DNA from: Xaviernesmea oryzae
GTDB taxonomy: Bacteria > Pseudomonadota > Alphaproteobacteria > Rhizobiales > Rhizobiaceae
Length of the DNA stretch: 64,000 nucleotides
NCBI RefSeq assembly: GCF_900109605.1
Contig: NZ_FOAM01000004.1
Coordinates: forward strand, 186,001-250,000
Reading direction: 5' to 3'
The notes under the pieces are model-generated. The model saw only the letters and a program-made list of their open reading frames with translations, was not told the DNA's origin and did no database searches. The translations under genes were made by a program, and so were the position numbers. Below, in pieces: positions 25,743 through 33,867 of the stretch; position 1 is the stretch's first letter; every line of letters begins with the position of its first letter.

Positions 25743-26288
25743 TTACTGCGTCTTGGTGAGACGCATGACGTGTTCGCGATGCATTTCCAGCGTCGGCAGG
25801 GTCTTGGTGGCAAACTGCTTCAGCGCCGGATCGTCGCCGCTCTTCGAATAGCCCGAGAACAGATCGACGGCTTCGTTATGGGCCTGAACCTGCATATCCA
25901 CATACATCGTCTGGAACTCCGCACCCTTGGCCGCTTCCAGCTGCTTCATCATCGCCGCATGCTTCGGCGCCAGATCTGGCTTGGCGCTCTTCGGCATCTT
26001 CGCAGCCGTTTTCATCTCCTTGCCGGCCTTGGTGTGATCCGCAACCATCTGGCGGGCAAACTTCTTTACATCGGCCGATTTCGCCCGCTTTTCGGCAAGC
26101 TTGCTCGACTCGATCTCGAATTCATTGGAGCTGCCGGCCATCTTGACGAAGGTGGACTTGTCCATGGCCATGGACGACGCCATCGGCGCCGGCGCATCGG
26201 TGCTCGGGCTGGTCTGGGCCTGGGCGAAGGCCAGAGCCGGGCTGAGCGCCAGGACAGTACCCAGACATGCCGCGCGGAATCTTCTCAT
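25743..26288 (-). CDS. DUF4142 family periplasmic protein
   Basis: The 181-aa protein has a signal peptide (MRRFRAACLGTVLALSPALAFAQA), a Met/Ala/Pro linker and a DUF4142 four-helix domain (FVKMAGSSNEFEIESSKLAEKRAKSADVKKFARQMVADHTKAGKEM, then AQAHNEAVDLFSGYSKSGDDPALKQFATKTLPTLEMHREH). The His and Glu residues are those expected in this ferritin-like fold, and family members are mostly uncharacterised exported proteins. AGGAG lies 7 nt before ATG 26288; ATG 26291 is almost as good. It faces the SBF transporter. Confidence 0.88.
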   Translation of the reverse strand: MRRFRAACLGTVLALSPALAFAQAQTSPSTDAPAPMASSMAMDKSTFVKMAGSSNEFEIESSKLAEKRAKSADVKKFARQMVADHTKAGKEMKTAAKMPKSAKPDLAPKHAAMMKQLEAAKGAEFQTMYVDMQVQAHNEAVDLFSGYSKSGDDPALKQFATKTLPTLEMHREHVMRLTKTQ

Positions 26289-26566
26289 CATGTGTCTCCT
26301 CAGGCTTTTGGTTTGTTGCGTTGGCGGAAAACGGGTCATCGTGTGAGGGGAACGGCGCAAGCCAAGCTCGGGGCCAGCGCAGCAAGGCGGCTGCACCTGC
26401 GCAAGCCTGCCGCCCTCAGGGTGCAGGCGCCTTGCCGCGCAAGCGGCAGCACATGCCGCGTGGCGGATGGCATGACGAGTGGGCAGGCACCATCGTTCGT
26501 CTCCTCCTGAACGATGGTATAACAACCGTGATTTCCGGTAGTTCCTGGCGCCGGTGCTTTTTCCTC

Positions 26567-26604
26567 AGGCGATGTCGGCTTCGTCAGGCGATGTCGGCTT
26601 CGTC
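26567..26604 (-). repeat. 19-bp perfect tandem duplication at the 3' end of the AI-2E-type gene
   Basis: The 19-bp unit AGGCGATGTCGGCTTCGTC occurs twice in direct succession at 26567-26585 and 26586-26604. The stop codon of the gene lies in the coding-proximal copy, so the second copy is non-coding. Confidence 0.85.
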
Positions 26605-27642
26605 GCGCCGCTGCTCTTCGATGAAGATGCCCCAGGCCGCGACAAACAGCGCGGCAAAGAGCGGGCCGATGACGAAGCCGTTCATGCCCAGAAGCGAAAT
26701 GCCGCCGATCGTCGAAATCAGCACCACATAATCCGGCAGCTTGGTTTCCTTGCCGACCAGGGGCGGACGCAGGAGATTGTCGACCAGGCCGATGACCAGC
26801 ACGCCGACGAGCACGAGGACGATAGCTGGCAAATAGGATCCGACCAGCAGGCAATAAATGGCGACCGGCAGCCAGACGATGGCCGCGCCGACGGCCGGCA
26901 AGAGCGACAGAATGGTCATCAGCGCCCCCAGCAGAAAGGCCGGCTGAATGCCGAGCGCCCAGAAGGTTACGCCGCCGATCACGCCCTGCACCAGCGCGAT
27001 GATGAGATTGCCGCGCACCGTGGCGCGCACCACGGAGGTGAACTTCGCCGAAAGCCGGCGCGTGTGCGCGTCGCTGAGCGGCAAGGCCTGGCGCACGGTG
27101 CGGCCAAGCCTGCGGCCATCGCGAAACAGGAAGAACAGCACGTAGAGCATCACGCCGAACATGATGAAGAACTGCAGCGTGCTCTGGCCGAGCACCAGCG
27201 CGCGCCCGGCGAAGAAGCCGCCGCCCTGCATGAGGGTCGAGGAGAAACGCCGGCCGAGATCGGCGATCGCGCCCGAGTCCAGGCTCGACAGTCGATCGCG
27301 CAGAAATTCCGGCAGGGAATTGCGCGCCTGCTCGAACAGGGCCTGGGGATCGATCTCGCCGCTGGAAACGCGCTGGTAGAGCTGATTGCCCTCCTGGACG
27401 ATGGCGCCAAGGATCATCAGGCCGGGCACGATGACCAGGACGACGCAGATGAGAACCGAGATCGCCGCCGCCACGCTGGGCCGTCCGCCCACGCCCTGTT
27501 CCACCCAGACATGCAGCGGGAAGAAGACGATGGCAAAGACCAGCGCCCAGAACACGGCGGAGTAGAAGGGCAGAATAATCGCGATGAAGGCGATCGTCAC
27601 AAAAGTCAGGAGAATGTAAAATCCAACGCGCTGCACAGGCAT
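26584..27642 (-). CDS. AI-2E family transporter (PerM/TqsA type)
   Basis: The 352-aa membrane protein has the family layout of about seven to eight helices: two pairs near the N terminus, a long central hydrophilic segment (about 75-190), and RGNLIIALVQGVIGGVTFWALGI, PAVGAAIVWLPVAIYCLL, LVDNLLRPPLVGKETKLPDYVVLISTIGG and IGPLFAALFVA. Members move small molecules or ions; E. coli TqsA exports AI-2, but substrates of most are unknown. ATG 27642 has GGAAGG 5 nt upstream; longer in-frame starts reach far into noncoding sequence. It is divergent from the XRE gene of the next cluster. Confidence 0.9.
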   Translation of the reverse strand: MPVQRVGFYILLTFVTIAFIAIILPFYSAVFWALVFAIVFFPLHVWVEQGVGGRPSVAAAISVLICVVLVIVPGLMILGAIVQEGNQLYQRVSSGEIDPQALFEQARNSLPEFLRDRLSSLDSGAIADLGRRFSSTLMQGGGFFAGRALVLGQSTLQFFIMFGVMLYVLFFLFRDGRRLGRTVRQALPLSDAHTRRLSAKFTSVVRATVRGNLIIALVQGVIGGVTFWALGIQPAFLLGALMTILSLLPAVGAAIVWLPVAIYCLLVGSYLPAIVLVLVGVLVIGLVDNLLRPPLVGKETKLPDYVVLISTIGGISLLGMNGFVIGPLFAALFVAAWGIFIEEQRRDEADIA

Positions 27643-28049
27643 CCGCACCTTCCAAGATTTCGTCATTGGCCGCATGATCCGCTTGAGAAAGCGGCCGCGC
27701 CCGGGGGCTGAACAGGCTCCATACAGCATCGCGCGCGGGAGAAGGCGCGGCGTCCGCTTCGTCGGCTGGCCGCCGATTGAGCGCATATGAATGATACTTA
27801 AGATGGCGCATGACGTCACTTTGGCAATCCATCCGCATGCGCTTGCGGGAAACTCCGCCCATTTTGATGAAAGAGCGGCAGATTGCCGTCTTACATGCCC
27901 TCAAAGATTGCGGAGAGGTTATTTTTGGCAATTGTATTTTCCGCAGTTCTAGGGAGTATCAGCGCGCCGTTCCCGATTACTTGGAGTTGCCCTTTTGCGA
28001 AAAACCGGCATTGTAGCGTCAAACGCGACCAACACATGCAGGAGTTAAA
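27643..28049. other. Divergent intergenic region upstream of the YcaO-TfuA cluster
   Basis: 407 nt between the AI-2E-type gene and the XRE regulator. It is locally AT-rich near 27910-28020 and probably holds the cluster promoter, but no clear -35/-10 pair or operator was found by eye. No gene was recognised. Confidence 0.5.
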
Positions 28050-28499
28050 ATGAGCGCGAACGCACCCAATGCCATCGATGTCTATGTCGGCAGCCGACTG
28101 AAAGCTCGGCGGGTGCTGCTCGGCATGAGCCAGACCGTTCTGGGCGAACGTCTCGGCATCACGTTCCAGCAGATTCAGAAGTATGAAAAGGGCGTCAACC
28201 GCATGGGCGCCAGCCGCCTGCAGGCTGCCTCCGAGATCCTCGGCGTTCCCGTCAGCTATTTCTTCGAGGAAAGCGAGCCGACCGGCCGTGGCGTTCCCGA
28301 TTCGGAACTGGCTGCCGTGACCGATTTTCTCGCCACGCGCGAGGGCCTGGCGCTCAACCGCGCCTTTTCTTCGATCCGTGATGTCAATGTCCGCAAGGGC
28401 CTCGTCGCCCTGATGAAGTCGATCGCCGAAGCCGAAGGCCCGCAGGACGAAGCCCGTCCCGCCGCAGCCGCACAGGCCGATCGCGCCGCGCTGCGCTGA
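28050..28499 (+). CDS. XRE-family helix-turn-helix regulator
   Basis: The 149-aa protein has a Cro/CI-type HTH at about residues 13-70: GSRLKARRVLLGMSQTVLGERLGITFQQIQKYEKGVNRMGASRLQAASEILGVPVSYFFE. This is the PraR/SinR-like subgroup common in rhizobia. The C-terminal half is Ala/Glu-rich with a short conserved helix (RDVNVRKGLVALMKSIAEAE). GGAG lies 7 nt before ATG 28050. Its stop overlaps the next start (TGATG), so it is the first gene of the operon that runs to tfuA and is a likely local regulator. PraR-type proteins act as repressors in rhizobia; here that role is inferred. Confidence 0.9.
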   Translation: MSANAPNAIDVYVGSRLKARRVLLGMSQTVLGERLGITFQQIQKYEKGVNRMGASRLQAASEILGVPVSYFFEESEPTGRGVPDSELAAVTDFLATREGLALNRAFSSIRDVNVRKGLVALMKSIAEAEGPQDEARPAAAAQADRAALR

Positions 28500-30319
28500 T
28501 GCGCGCGGCCTTTCTCCAGACCTTCGGCAGCCTTGCCCTGCGCAGTGCGCAAGGCGAGCCGCTGAAGTTTCCGCAGAAGGGCCTCTTGCTGATCGCCTAT
28601 CTCGCCCTTGGCCGCAAGGATCGTATCGGGCGGGATGAGACATCGCTGCTGCTCTGGTCGGATCTCGACCGGAGCGTGCGGCACACCAATCTGCGCAAGA
28701 CCATCAGCCGCATCCGCGAGGCGCAGGCCTCAGCCGAACTCGACATCCTCACACTGACGGACGACATGATCACGCTGTCGCCAGAGGTGCGCCTGGAGAT
28801 CGACGCGGCGCTTCTCGAACGGGCCGATGCGCCGCTCGACAGCATGACCGAGCTTCTGCGCCGGCCCTTTCCCGGGGATGCGGATATTCCCTTCGGCGAT
28901 TTCAGCCGCTGGGTGCTGGCCCAACAGCGTCGTCATGTCCAGCTTTTGCGCAGCCGGCTTCTCGATCCGGCGAGCGTTTGCACGATCTCGCAGACGGCCC
29001 GGCGCGAGGCCGCTTTCTTCCTTCTGGAGCGCGATCCACAGGATGAGGCCGTTCGCCGGTCTCTTGCGGGGGATGATATCGGGTCTCAGCAGACAACCGA
29101 AAGCCTAGCGCCGGTGACGAGCATGATCGTCACTGCAGAACCACGCCCTGCTTCCGGCACACTGCCGATCACAGCGGCCCTGCCGCGCCTCGCGCTGTTG
29201 CCGCCGGTCTTGAGGCCCGGAACGCCAAGAGGCGTGGCCGGAACGATCGGCGCCCTGATCGAGGACATCACCATCGGCCTGTGCGCGCTGCGCTCCGTCG
29301 CCGTTGTCGCGCCGTATACCGCCCAGCGCATCCAGCAGAGCAGCGACAAGGTCGAAATCCTCGCCAAGCACAGCGTCTCTTATCTCGTCGACACGACACT
29401 ATCGCCCGAGAGCCTATTCGTTCAGATCATCTTCGTCCCGCTCGACCGCATCATCTGGGCGCAACATTTCCCCGTCGATGGCCAATGGGCAGCGCATCGC
29501 AAGCGGATCGCCACCGTGATCGCTGATTGCATTGCGGAGCAGTTGCGCGGGCACGAGCAGCCGCTCGGCGATTATGAGCGCCACCCCGACGCCTATCACG
29601 CCTATCTCACCGGCGTGCAGCAGACGACGCGGCTGACACTTCCGGCCGTGCGCTCGGCGCGGCGTGGCTTCCGCCAGGCCATCTACATCAATCCGGATTT
29701 TTCGCACGCCTATAGCAGCCTGGCGCGAACCTATGCGCTGGAATGGGTCTTGACCGCGCATGGTGACCGCGCGCTTCTGACCAAGGCCGAAGAAAATGCC
29801 TTGATGGCGATCGAGCAGCGACCGGACCTTGCCGTTGGTCACAAGGAACTCGGCGTCGCCAAGCTCTATCTCGGCCAGATGGACGAGAGCCTCGAGGCTT
29901 TGGCGCGTGCCGAGGAGCTGAGCCCCCATTATGCGGATGCCGTGCACAGTTATGCGGATTCGCTTGCCCATGCCTCCCGGCCGGCGGAAGCGCTGGAAAA
30001 AATCAAGAAGGCGATCCAGCTCAATCCCATCAGTCCCGACGCCTATTTCTGGAGCGCGGCCGGCGCCAGCTTCTTCGTCGGCAACTATCGGGAGGCCATC
30101 GCCTATATCGAGCGGATGGTCGAGCAGACCTCGGCGGATCGCCTGAGAGCGGCGAGCTACGCCATGCTGGGCGAACTCGGCTTGGCCAAGCGCTACCGGC
30201 GCAAGGATCGTCAGGCGAATCCTTATTTCGATCTGGAGAAATGGCTCACCGTCGTTCCCATCAGGGAGCAATGGCAAAAGGCCATGTACCGCGATGCTCT
30301 GTTGCGGGCGGGTTACTGA
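28499..30319 (+). CDS. SARP-like winged-helix / TolB-like / TPR regulator
   Basis: The 606-aa protein has an N-terminal winged-helix domain of the OmpR/SARP type (about 1-95: LLIAYLALGRKDRIGRDETSLLLWSDLDRSVRHTNLRKTISRIRE), a BTAD-like helical segment to about 200, a domain at about 225-345 of the kind attached to TPR regulators (ALLPPVLRPGT, then VSYLVDTTLS and IWAQHFP), and TPR repeats at about 370-540. No transmembrane helix is seen, so it is cytosolic. Its start overlaps the XRE stop by one base, and the peptide gene begins 28 nt after its end. It is a plausible pathway-specific activator, sensing either its own TPR ligands or the product. Confidence 0.8.
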   Translation: MRAAFLQTFGSLALRSAQGEPLKFPQKGLLLIAYLALGRKDRIGRDETSLLLWSDLDRSVRHTNLRKTISRIREAQASAELDILTLTDDMITLSPEVRLEIDAALLERADAPLDSMTELLRRPFPGDADIPFGDFSRWVLAQQRRHVQLLRSRLLDPASVCTISQTARREAAFFLLERDPQDEAVRRSLAGDDIGSQQTTESLAPVTSMIVTAEPRPASGTLPITAALPRLALLPPVLRPGTPRGVAGTIGALIEDITIGLCALRSVAVVAPYTAQRIQQSSDKVEILAKHSVSYLVDTTLSPESLFVQIIFVPLDRIIWAQHFPVDGQWAAHRKRIATVIADCIAEQLRGHEQPLGDYERHPDAYHAYLTGVQQTTRLTLPAVRSARRGFRQAIYINPDFSHAYSSLARTYALEWVLTAHGDRALLTKAEENALMAIEQRPDLAVGHKELGVAKLYLGQMDESLEALARAEELSPHYADAVHSYADSLAHASRPAEALEKIKKAIQLNPISPDAYFWSAAGASFFVGNYREAIAYIERMVEQTSADRLRAASYAMLGELGLAKRYRRKDRQANPYFDLEKWLTVVPIREQWQKAMYRDALLRAGY

Positions 30320-30347
30320 AATCGAAACCTCAACAAGGAGACTTGAA

Positions 30348-30557
30348 ATGTCCAAGGCTGTTCTGATTGGCTTTCCCGGCGACAGCAAGCTGTATCTCGC
30401 CGATATCGAGGCAGGGACCGTCATCCCCGTCGATGAGGCGAATGGCGGCATGTCCGACATGAACGAGGGTGCCGCTGGTGGCGCGGTGGTCAAGGGCGTG
30501 AACCTGGCTGTCGCCATCAACTCCGCCGATGCCGTCTTCGCCGGCTATTTCGACTGA
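30348..30557 (+). CDS. 69-aa peptide, candidate substrate of YcaO/TfuA
   Basis: The start at ATG 30348 is certain: AAGGAG lies 8 nt upstream and the frame ends 8 nt before the ycaO start. Residues 1-30 (MSKAVLIGFPGDSKLYLADI...) look like a beta-strand-rich recognition part; 31-50 are Gly/Asn/Ala-rich with a GG at 33-34 and 44-45; 51-69 end VFAGYFD. It has no cysteine, only three further Ser besides S2 and one Thr, so azole formation is a poor fit, while backbone thioamidation needs no special side chain. I do not recognise a family. The leader and core boundary is unknown. That it is modified is an inference from the operon. Confidence 0.75.
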   Translation: MSKAVLIGFPGDSKLYLADIEAGTVIPVDEANGGMSDMNEGAAGGAVVKGVNLAVAINSADAVFAGYFD

Positions 30558-30565
30558 TCCATGTG

Positions 30566-31738
30566 ATGACGCCTATGGCGTTCATGCGTGTCCGGAGCGC
30601 GGCCGAAACCTTCGGCCGCGTCTCCCCCTATCTCCAGGCCTATGGCATCACGCGCGTGGCGCGCCATACCGGGCTGGACCGCATCGGCATTCCCGTCTGG
30701 TGCGCCTATACACCCAATGCCAAATCCATCGTCGTTGCCCAAGGAAAGGGCGTGACCGACGAGGATGCGCGCATTTCTGCCGTGATGGAGGCGATCGAGC
30801 GCGCCGTGGCCTGCGATCCGACGCTGAGCCGCGAACAGGCCAGCCAGGCTGAGCTTTCGGCCCGGGGCGACGCAGCGCTTGCCCTGAACGGCCTGCTGGC
30901 CGCCGGCAAGGAGCCGCTGCCAGCCGATGAAGCCTGTGACTGGATGGCGGGTGTCGATCTCGTCACTGGCCGAAAGACCTATGTCCCGGCCGAGGCCGTT
31001 CTGCTTGATCGTACGATCGAAGACAGCCGCTACTGGCAATCCTCCGATGGGCTAGCCTCGGGCAATACGGCTGAGGAGGCGATGTTCCATGCCTTGATGG
31101 AGCGGGTCGAGCGCGACGCCTATGCCCTCTTCCAGATCATGCCGCAGCCGGCGCGTCTTGCGCGCTGTGTGGATCCGAAATGCCTCGGCAATGCCGACCT
31201 CGACGGCATGATCGCACAGATCAGCGCCTGCGACCTGCAACTGACGCTGTTCGACATGACCAGCGATCTCGGCCTGCCCTGCTTCGCCGCCTATCTCGGG
31301 CCATCGCCGCGCCACCTTTCGGCGCATGCGCGCTATGTCGACGTCACCCATGGGGCAGGCGCCCATCCGCTGGCTGCCCGTGCCGCCTTGCGTGCGGTTT
31401 CCGAGGCGGCCCAGTCCCGCCTCACCTTCATCTCGGGCGCGCGCGACGATGTCTTTCCCGATACCTATCGGCGGGCGCTGCCTGAGAGCACACGCTTGGC
31501 CCTGGCCGCCGCACCGCAGCCGCGCAGCTATGAAGACACGACGCCTTTTGCCGATTTTGCCGCCATTGTCGCGCATCTTGCCGCGTGCCGCATCGGCCCG
31601 ATCATTGCCGTCACCTTAAGCGGGCCACATCTGCCCTTCGCCGTGGTCAAGATGATCGTTCCCGGCCTGGAAAACCCGGAGGGCTTGCGCCGCCAGCGCC
31701 ACGGCCTGCGCGCGCTTCAGGCGGCGCTGCGCACATGA
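30566..31738 (+). CDS. ycaO: YcaO-domain protein (ATP-dependent amide-backbone modifying enzyme)
   Basis: The 390-aa protein has all three YcaO ATP-binding blocks: SAVMEAIER (S71, E75, E78, R79), DGLASGNTAEEAMFHALMERVERDAYAL (E179, E182, R183, D184) and GAGAHPLAARAALRAVSEAAQSRL (E280, Q283, R285). YcaO enzymes phosphorylate backbone amide oxygens, forming azolines, amidines or thioamides. With TfuA next to it and no E1-like or SagB-type partner, thioamidation is the best-fitting reaction. The C terminus lacks a PxPxP tail. There is no SD at ATG 30566 or the nearby GTG and ATG codons, so translation is probably coupled to the 69-aa peptide, which ends 8 nt earlier. Confidence 0.93.
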   Translation: MTPMAFMRVRSAAETFGRVSPYLQAYGITRVARHTGLDRIGIPVWCAYTPNAKSIVVAQGKGVTDEDARISAVMEAIERAVACDPTLSREQASQAELSARGDAALALNGLLAAGKEPLPADEACDWMAGVDLVTGRKTYVPAEAVLLDRTIEDSRYWQSSDGLASGNTAEEAMFHALMERVERDAYALFQIMPQPARLARCVDPKCLGNADLDGMIAQISACDLQLTLFDMTSDLGLPCFAAYLGPSPRHLSAHARYVDVTHGAGAHPLAARAALRAVSEAAQSRLTFISGARDDVFPDTYRRALPESTRLALAAAPQPRSYEDTTPFADFAAIVAHLAACRIGPIIAVTLSGPHLPFAVVKMIVPGLENPEGLRRQRHGLRALQAALRT

Positions 31739-32454
31739 AGGTGATGTTCGTCGGTCCCACCGTGCCTGACGCACGCCGGCTTGGCCTGGACCTCGACCTG
31801 CGTGCGCCCGTGCTCCAGGGCGATGTGCGCCGGGCCGTCGATGAGGGCGCGTCGATCATCGGGCTGATCGACGGCGGCTTCGAATATACGGCGCCGGTCT
31901 GGCACAAGGAAATTCTCTACGCCTTATCGCTGGGTGTGACCGTGCTCGGTGCGGCCAGCATGGGCGCCTTGCGGGCCGCCGAATGCCATGGCTTCGGCAT
32001 GATCGGCGTGGGCGAGATTTTCCGCCTGTATCGCGACGGTGTGCTGATCGACGATTCGGATGTGGCGCAAAGCCACGCACCGGAAGAACTGGGCTGGACC
32101 GGCATAACCGAACCGCTCGTGAATGTGCGCGCCACGCTCGACAACCCTGCGCTCGCCGCGCAACAGGCGGGCGAAACGCTTCGGGCATTGCGGACCTGCG
32201 CCGAGGCGCTGCACTTCAAGGATCGGACCTGGCGCGCTATCGTCCGGGGCGCCGTGCTACCAGAGGGGCTCGATCCGACAGGACTTCTCGCCCTGCTGCT
32301 CCACCATCGCATCGACCAGAAGCGGCGCGATGCACTCGACCTTTTCGCGATGGCCGAGGCGCTGCCGGACATGCGCACGGCGCCGCCGTGCAACTGGCAG
32401 TTCCAGGAGACCTCGCTTTGGCGCCAAAGCCTTGATCCAAAAGCACGCGCATAA
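31735..32454 (+). CDS. tfuA: TfuA-like protein, YcaO partner
   Basis: The 239-aa protein has the TfuA domain: MKVMFVGPTVPDARR, IIGLIDGGFEYTAPVWHKEILYAL, the hallmark GAASMGALRAAECH, and GWTGITEPLVNVRATL. TfuA was first found as a gene needed for trifolitoxin production in Rhizobium; in methanogens and actinobacteria TfuA proteins work with YcaO in peptide thioamidation, probably delivering sulfur. It overlaps ycaO by four bases (ATGA), so the two are made together. The far C-terminal part (about 150-239) is more variable. The gene ends the apparent operon. Confidence 0.93.
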   Translation: MKVMFVGPTVPDARRLGLDLDLRAPVLQGDVRRAVDEGASIIGLIDGGFEYTAPVWHKEILYALSLGVTVLGAASMGALRAAECHGFGMIGVGEIFRLYRDGVLIDDSDVAQSHAPEELGWTGITEPLVNVRATLDNPALAAQQAGETLRALRTCAEALHFKDRTWRAIVRGAVLPEGLDPTGLLALLLHHRIDQKRRDALDLFAMAEALPDMRTAPPCNWQFQETSLWRQSLDPKARA

Positions 32455-32542
32455 AATTCCAGCTGAACTATCGGCGGCTGTGTCACGCCTGCGTCACGCG
32501 CATCTTTGACAGGTCGAGGGTAAGGTAAAGGTCACACGTTCA

Positions 32543-32800
32543 ATGGACAGACCGATGACCTTCCTTTCTTCTCCCATCACCACCCCCAATGCAGATGGCG
32601 GCGATCTTGACATTGAAGAGCTGCGGGCACTGGCACGCATGCTGACCTATGCGCGGCAATCTGCGGCGGATCTGCATCTGGAGACGGCCGCCTCCTGCAT
32701 CGAGATGGCCTTGCGCTCCGTGCTGCAGGAGACCAGCGGCATGATCGAAGGCCTTTCGGCCCATACCATCAGCGCAGCCCTGAAGATCCGCGCGCATTGA
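32543..32800 (+). CDS. Small hypothetical protein, 85 aa
   Basis: The protein has a short variable start and then two amphipathic helices (IEELRALARMLTYARQSAADLHLETAASCIEMALRSVLQE and GLSAHTISAALKI). It lacks a signal peptide and membrane segments. It lies 88 nt after tfuA on the same strand but has its own weak ribosome binding site, so membership of the YcaO-TfuA operon is uncertain. ATG 32543 and ATG 32555 (MTFLSS) are both possible starts. I do not recognise a family. Confidence 0.6.
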   Translation: MDRPMTFLSSPITTPNADGGDLDIEELRALARMLTYARQSAADLHLETAASCIEMALRSVLQETSGMIEGLSAHTISAALKIRAH

Positions 32801-33867
32801 AGCCCTGCCGTCTGGCATGCAAGCCAAAGCATGATGGCAAAGCCGGATAGCGGCTTTGCAAGGGTGACATGCATCAAGGGAGCCGAGCTCTGAGAGAGCC
32901 AGCTCCCGACTTCAGTCCGATTTTTTGATGCCCTCATCGTGGCTGCCTGCGGAGCCACTTTCAGCCCTCGTCATCGGGCTTGCATGGGCAGCCGTATTTC
33001 CTCGGCGAACGCGTATGCGTCGACAATAGGCCGAGCGTCGCCTTCGCCATGCGCAGGGCAACATCTCCTTTTCCTAAATCCCCGAAAAGACATAATCGCA
33101 GTCTTTGACAGGCGCGCGCCCAAAAAGGCGCGTGATGTCTGGCGTGTGATACGCACTTTGATCGCTATCCCATGGCAGAAGGCTATTGGGTAGGAAGCAA
33201 AGCGGGATCGATCATGAACAAGGCTTGGAAGAGCATGCTATGAAAATTTGCCACGCGCGCCAGCAAGGGGACGCATGGCGGAAAATGACGGCATGTCATG
33301 ATCCTGCCGAGGAGAGGCTCCACAAGGAAGCGGTCGAACAGGGGTTCACGCGCCTGCTGGAACAAGATCGTCTTTTATGCGTCAGAAACGAAATATTCAG
33401 TCAACGGGTGCATAGGCATGACGAGAGTGTGTCGCGCAAGACCATCCTGCGGTTGATCACGGGAGCGAAAAGCATCAATAGCAGGCCGTAGACGGAAGCC
33501 GTTGGTTACCGGACACACCAATCGAGGAGCGAAGAATGGGTGACCGCCTCTGTTAAACCGCATGGAGTAGTGTCGAATTGTGGAACATCGATCGAGCTGA
33601 ATGAACCAGAACAGCCCTCCAGCGTCTTTCACCGCGAGCACAAGCCAGTCGATCCCATGTTTCGCGCCGGTGGGGTGATGCTCTAAAGCGGCTGCATGAT
33701 TTTTCCTTCGGTCGCGTTCGATTTGAGGAATTATGCCTTAGCTGGCGCTCAAGGGGTTGCTTATGTCTTGTCTGCTCCGAGCGCCGGGTTACATGCCGTC
33801 ATGCCGGCTGAGAAACTCTATGATAAACAGCCGATCACGCGTTTGAACCGAATTCGTCCAGGACACC
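32801..33867. other. Gene-poor region of about 1 kb
   Basis: Between the 85-aa gene and mprF only one weak open frame (33240-33491) was found. The composition is less GC-rich than the flanks. No insertion sequence, inverted repeat, tRNA or recognisable gene remnant was seen. The mprF promoter should lie in its last few hundred bases. Confidence 0.5.
33240..33491 (+). CDS. Doubtful small hypothetical protein, 83 aa
   Basis: The frame starts MKICHARQQGDAWRK and contains charged helical-looking sequence (EERLHKEAVEQGFTRLLEQ). GGAAGAG lies 8 nt before the ATG. There is no family resemblance, and the region is gene-poor, so it may be chance. An opposite-strand frame at 33375-33641 overlaps it and is equally unsupported. 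Confidence 0.3.
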   Translation: MKICHARQQGDAWRKMTACHDPAEERLHKEAVEQGFTRLLEQDRLLCVRNEIFSQRVHRHDESVSRKTILRLITGAKSINSRP

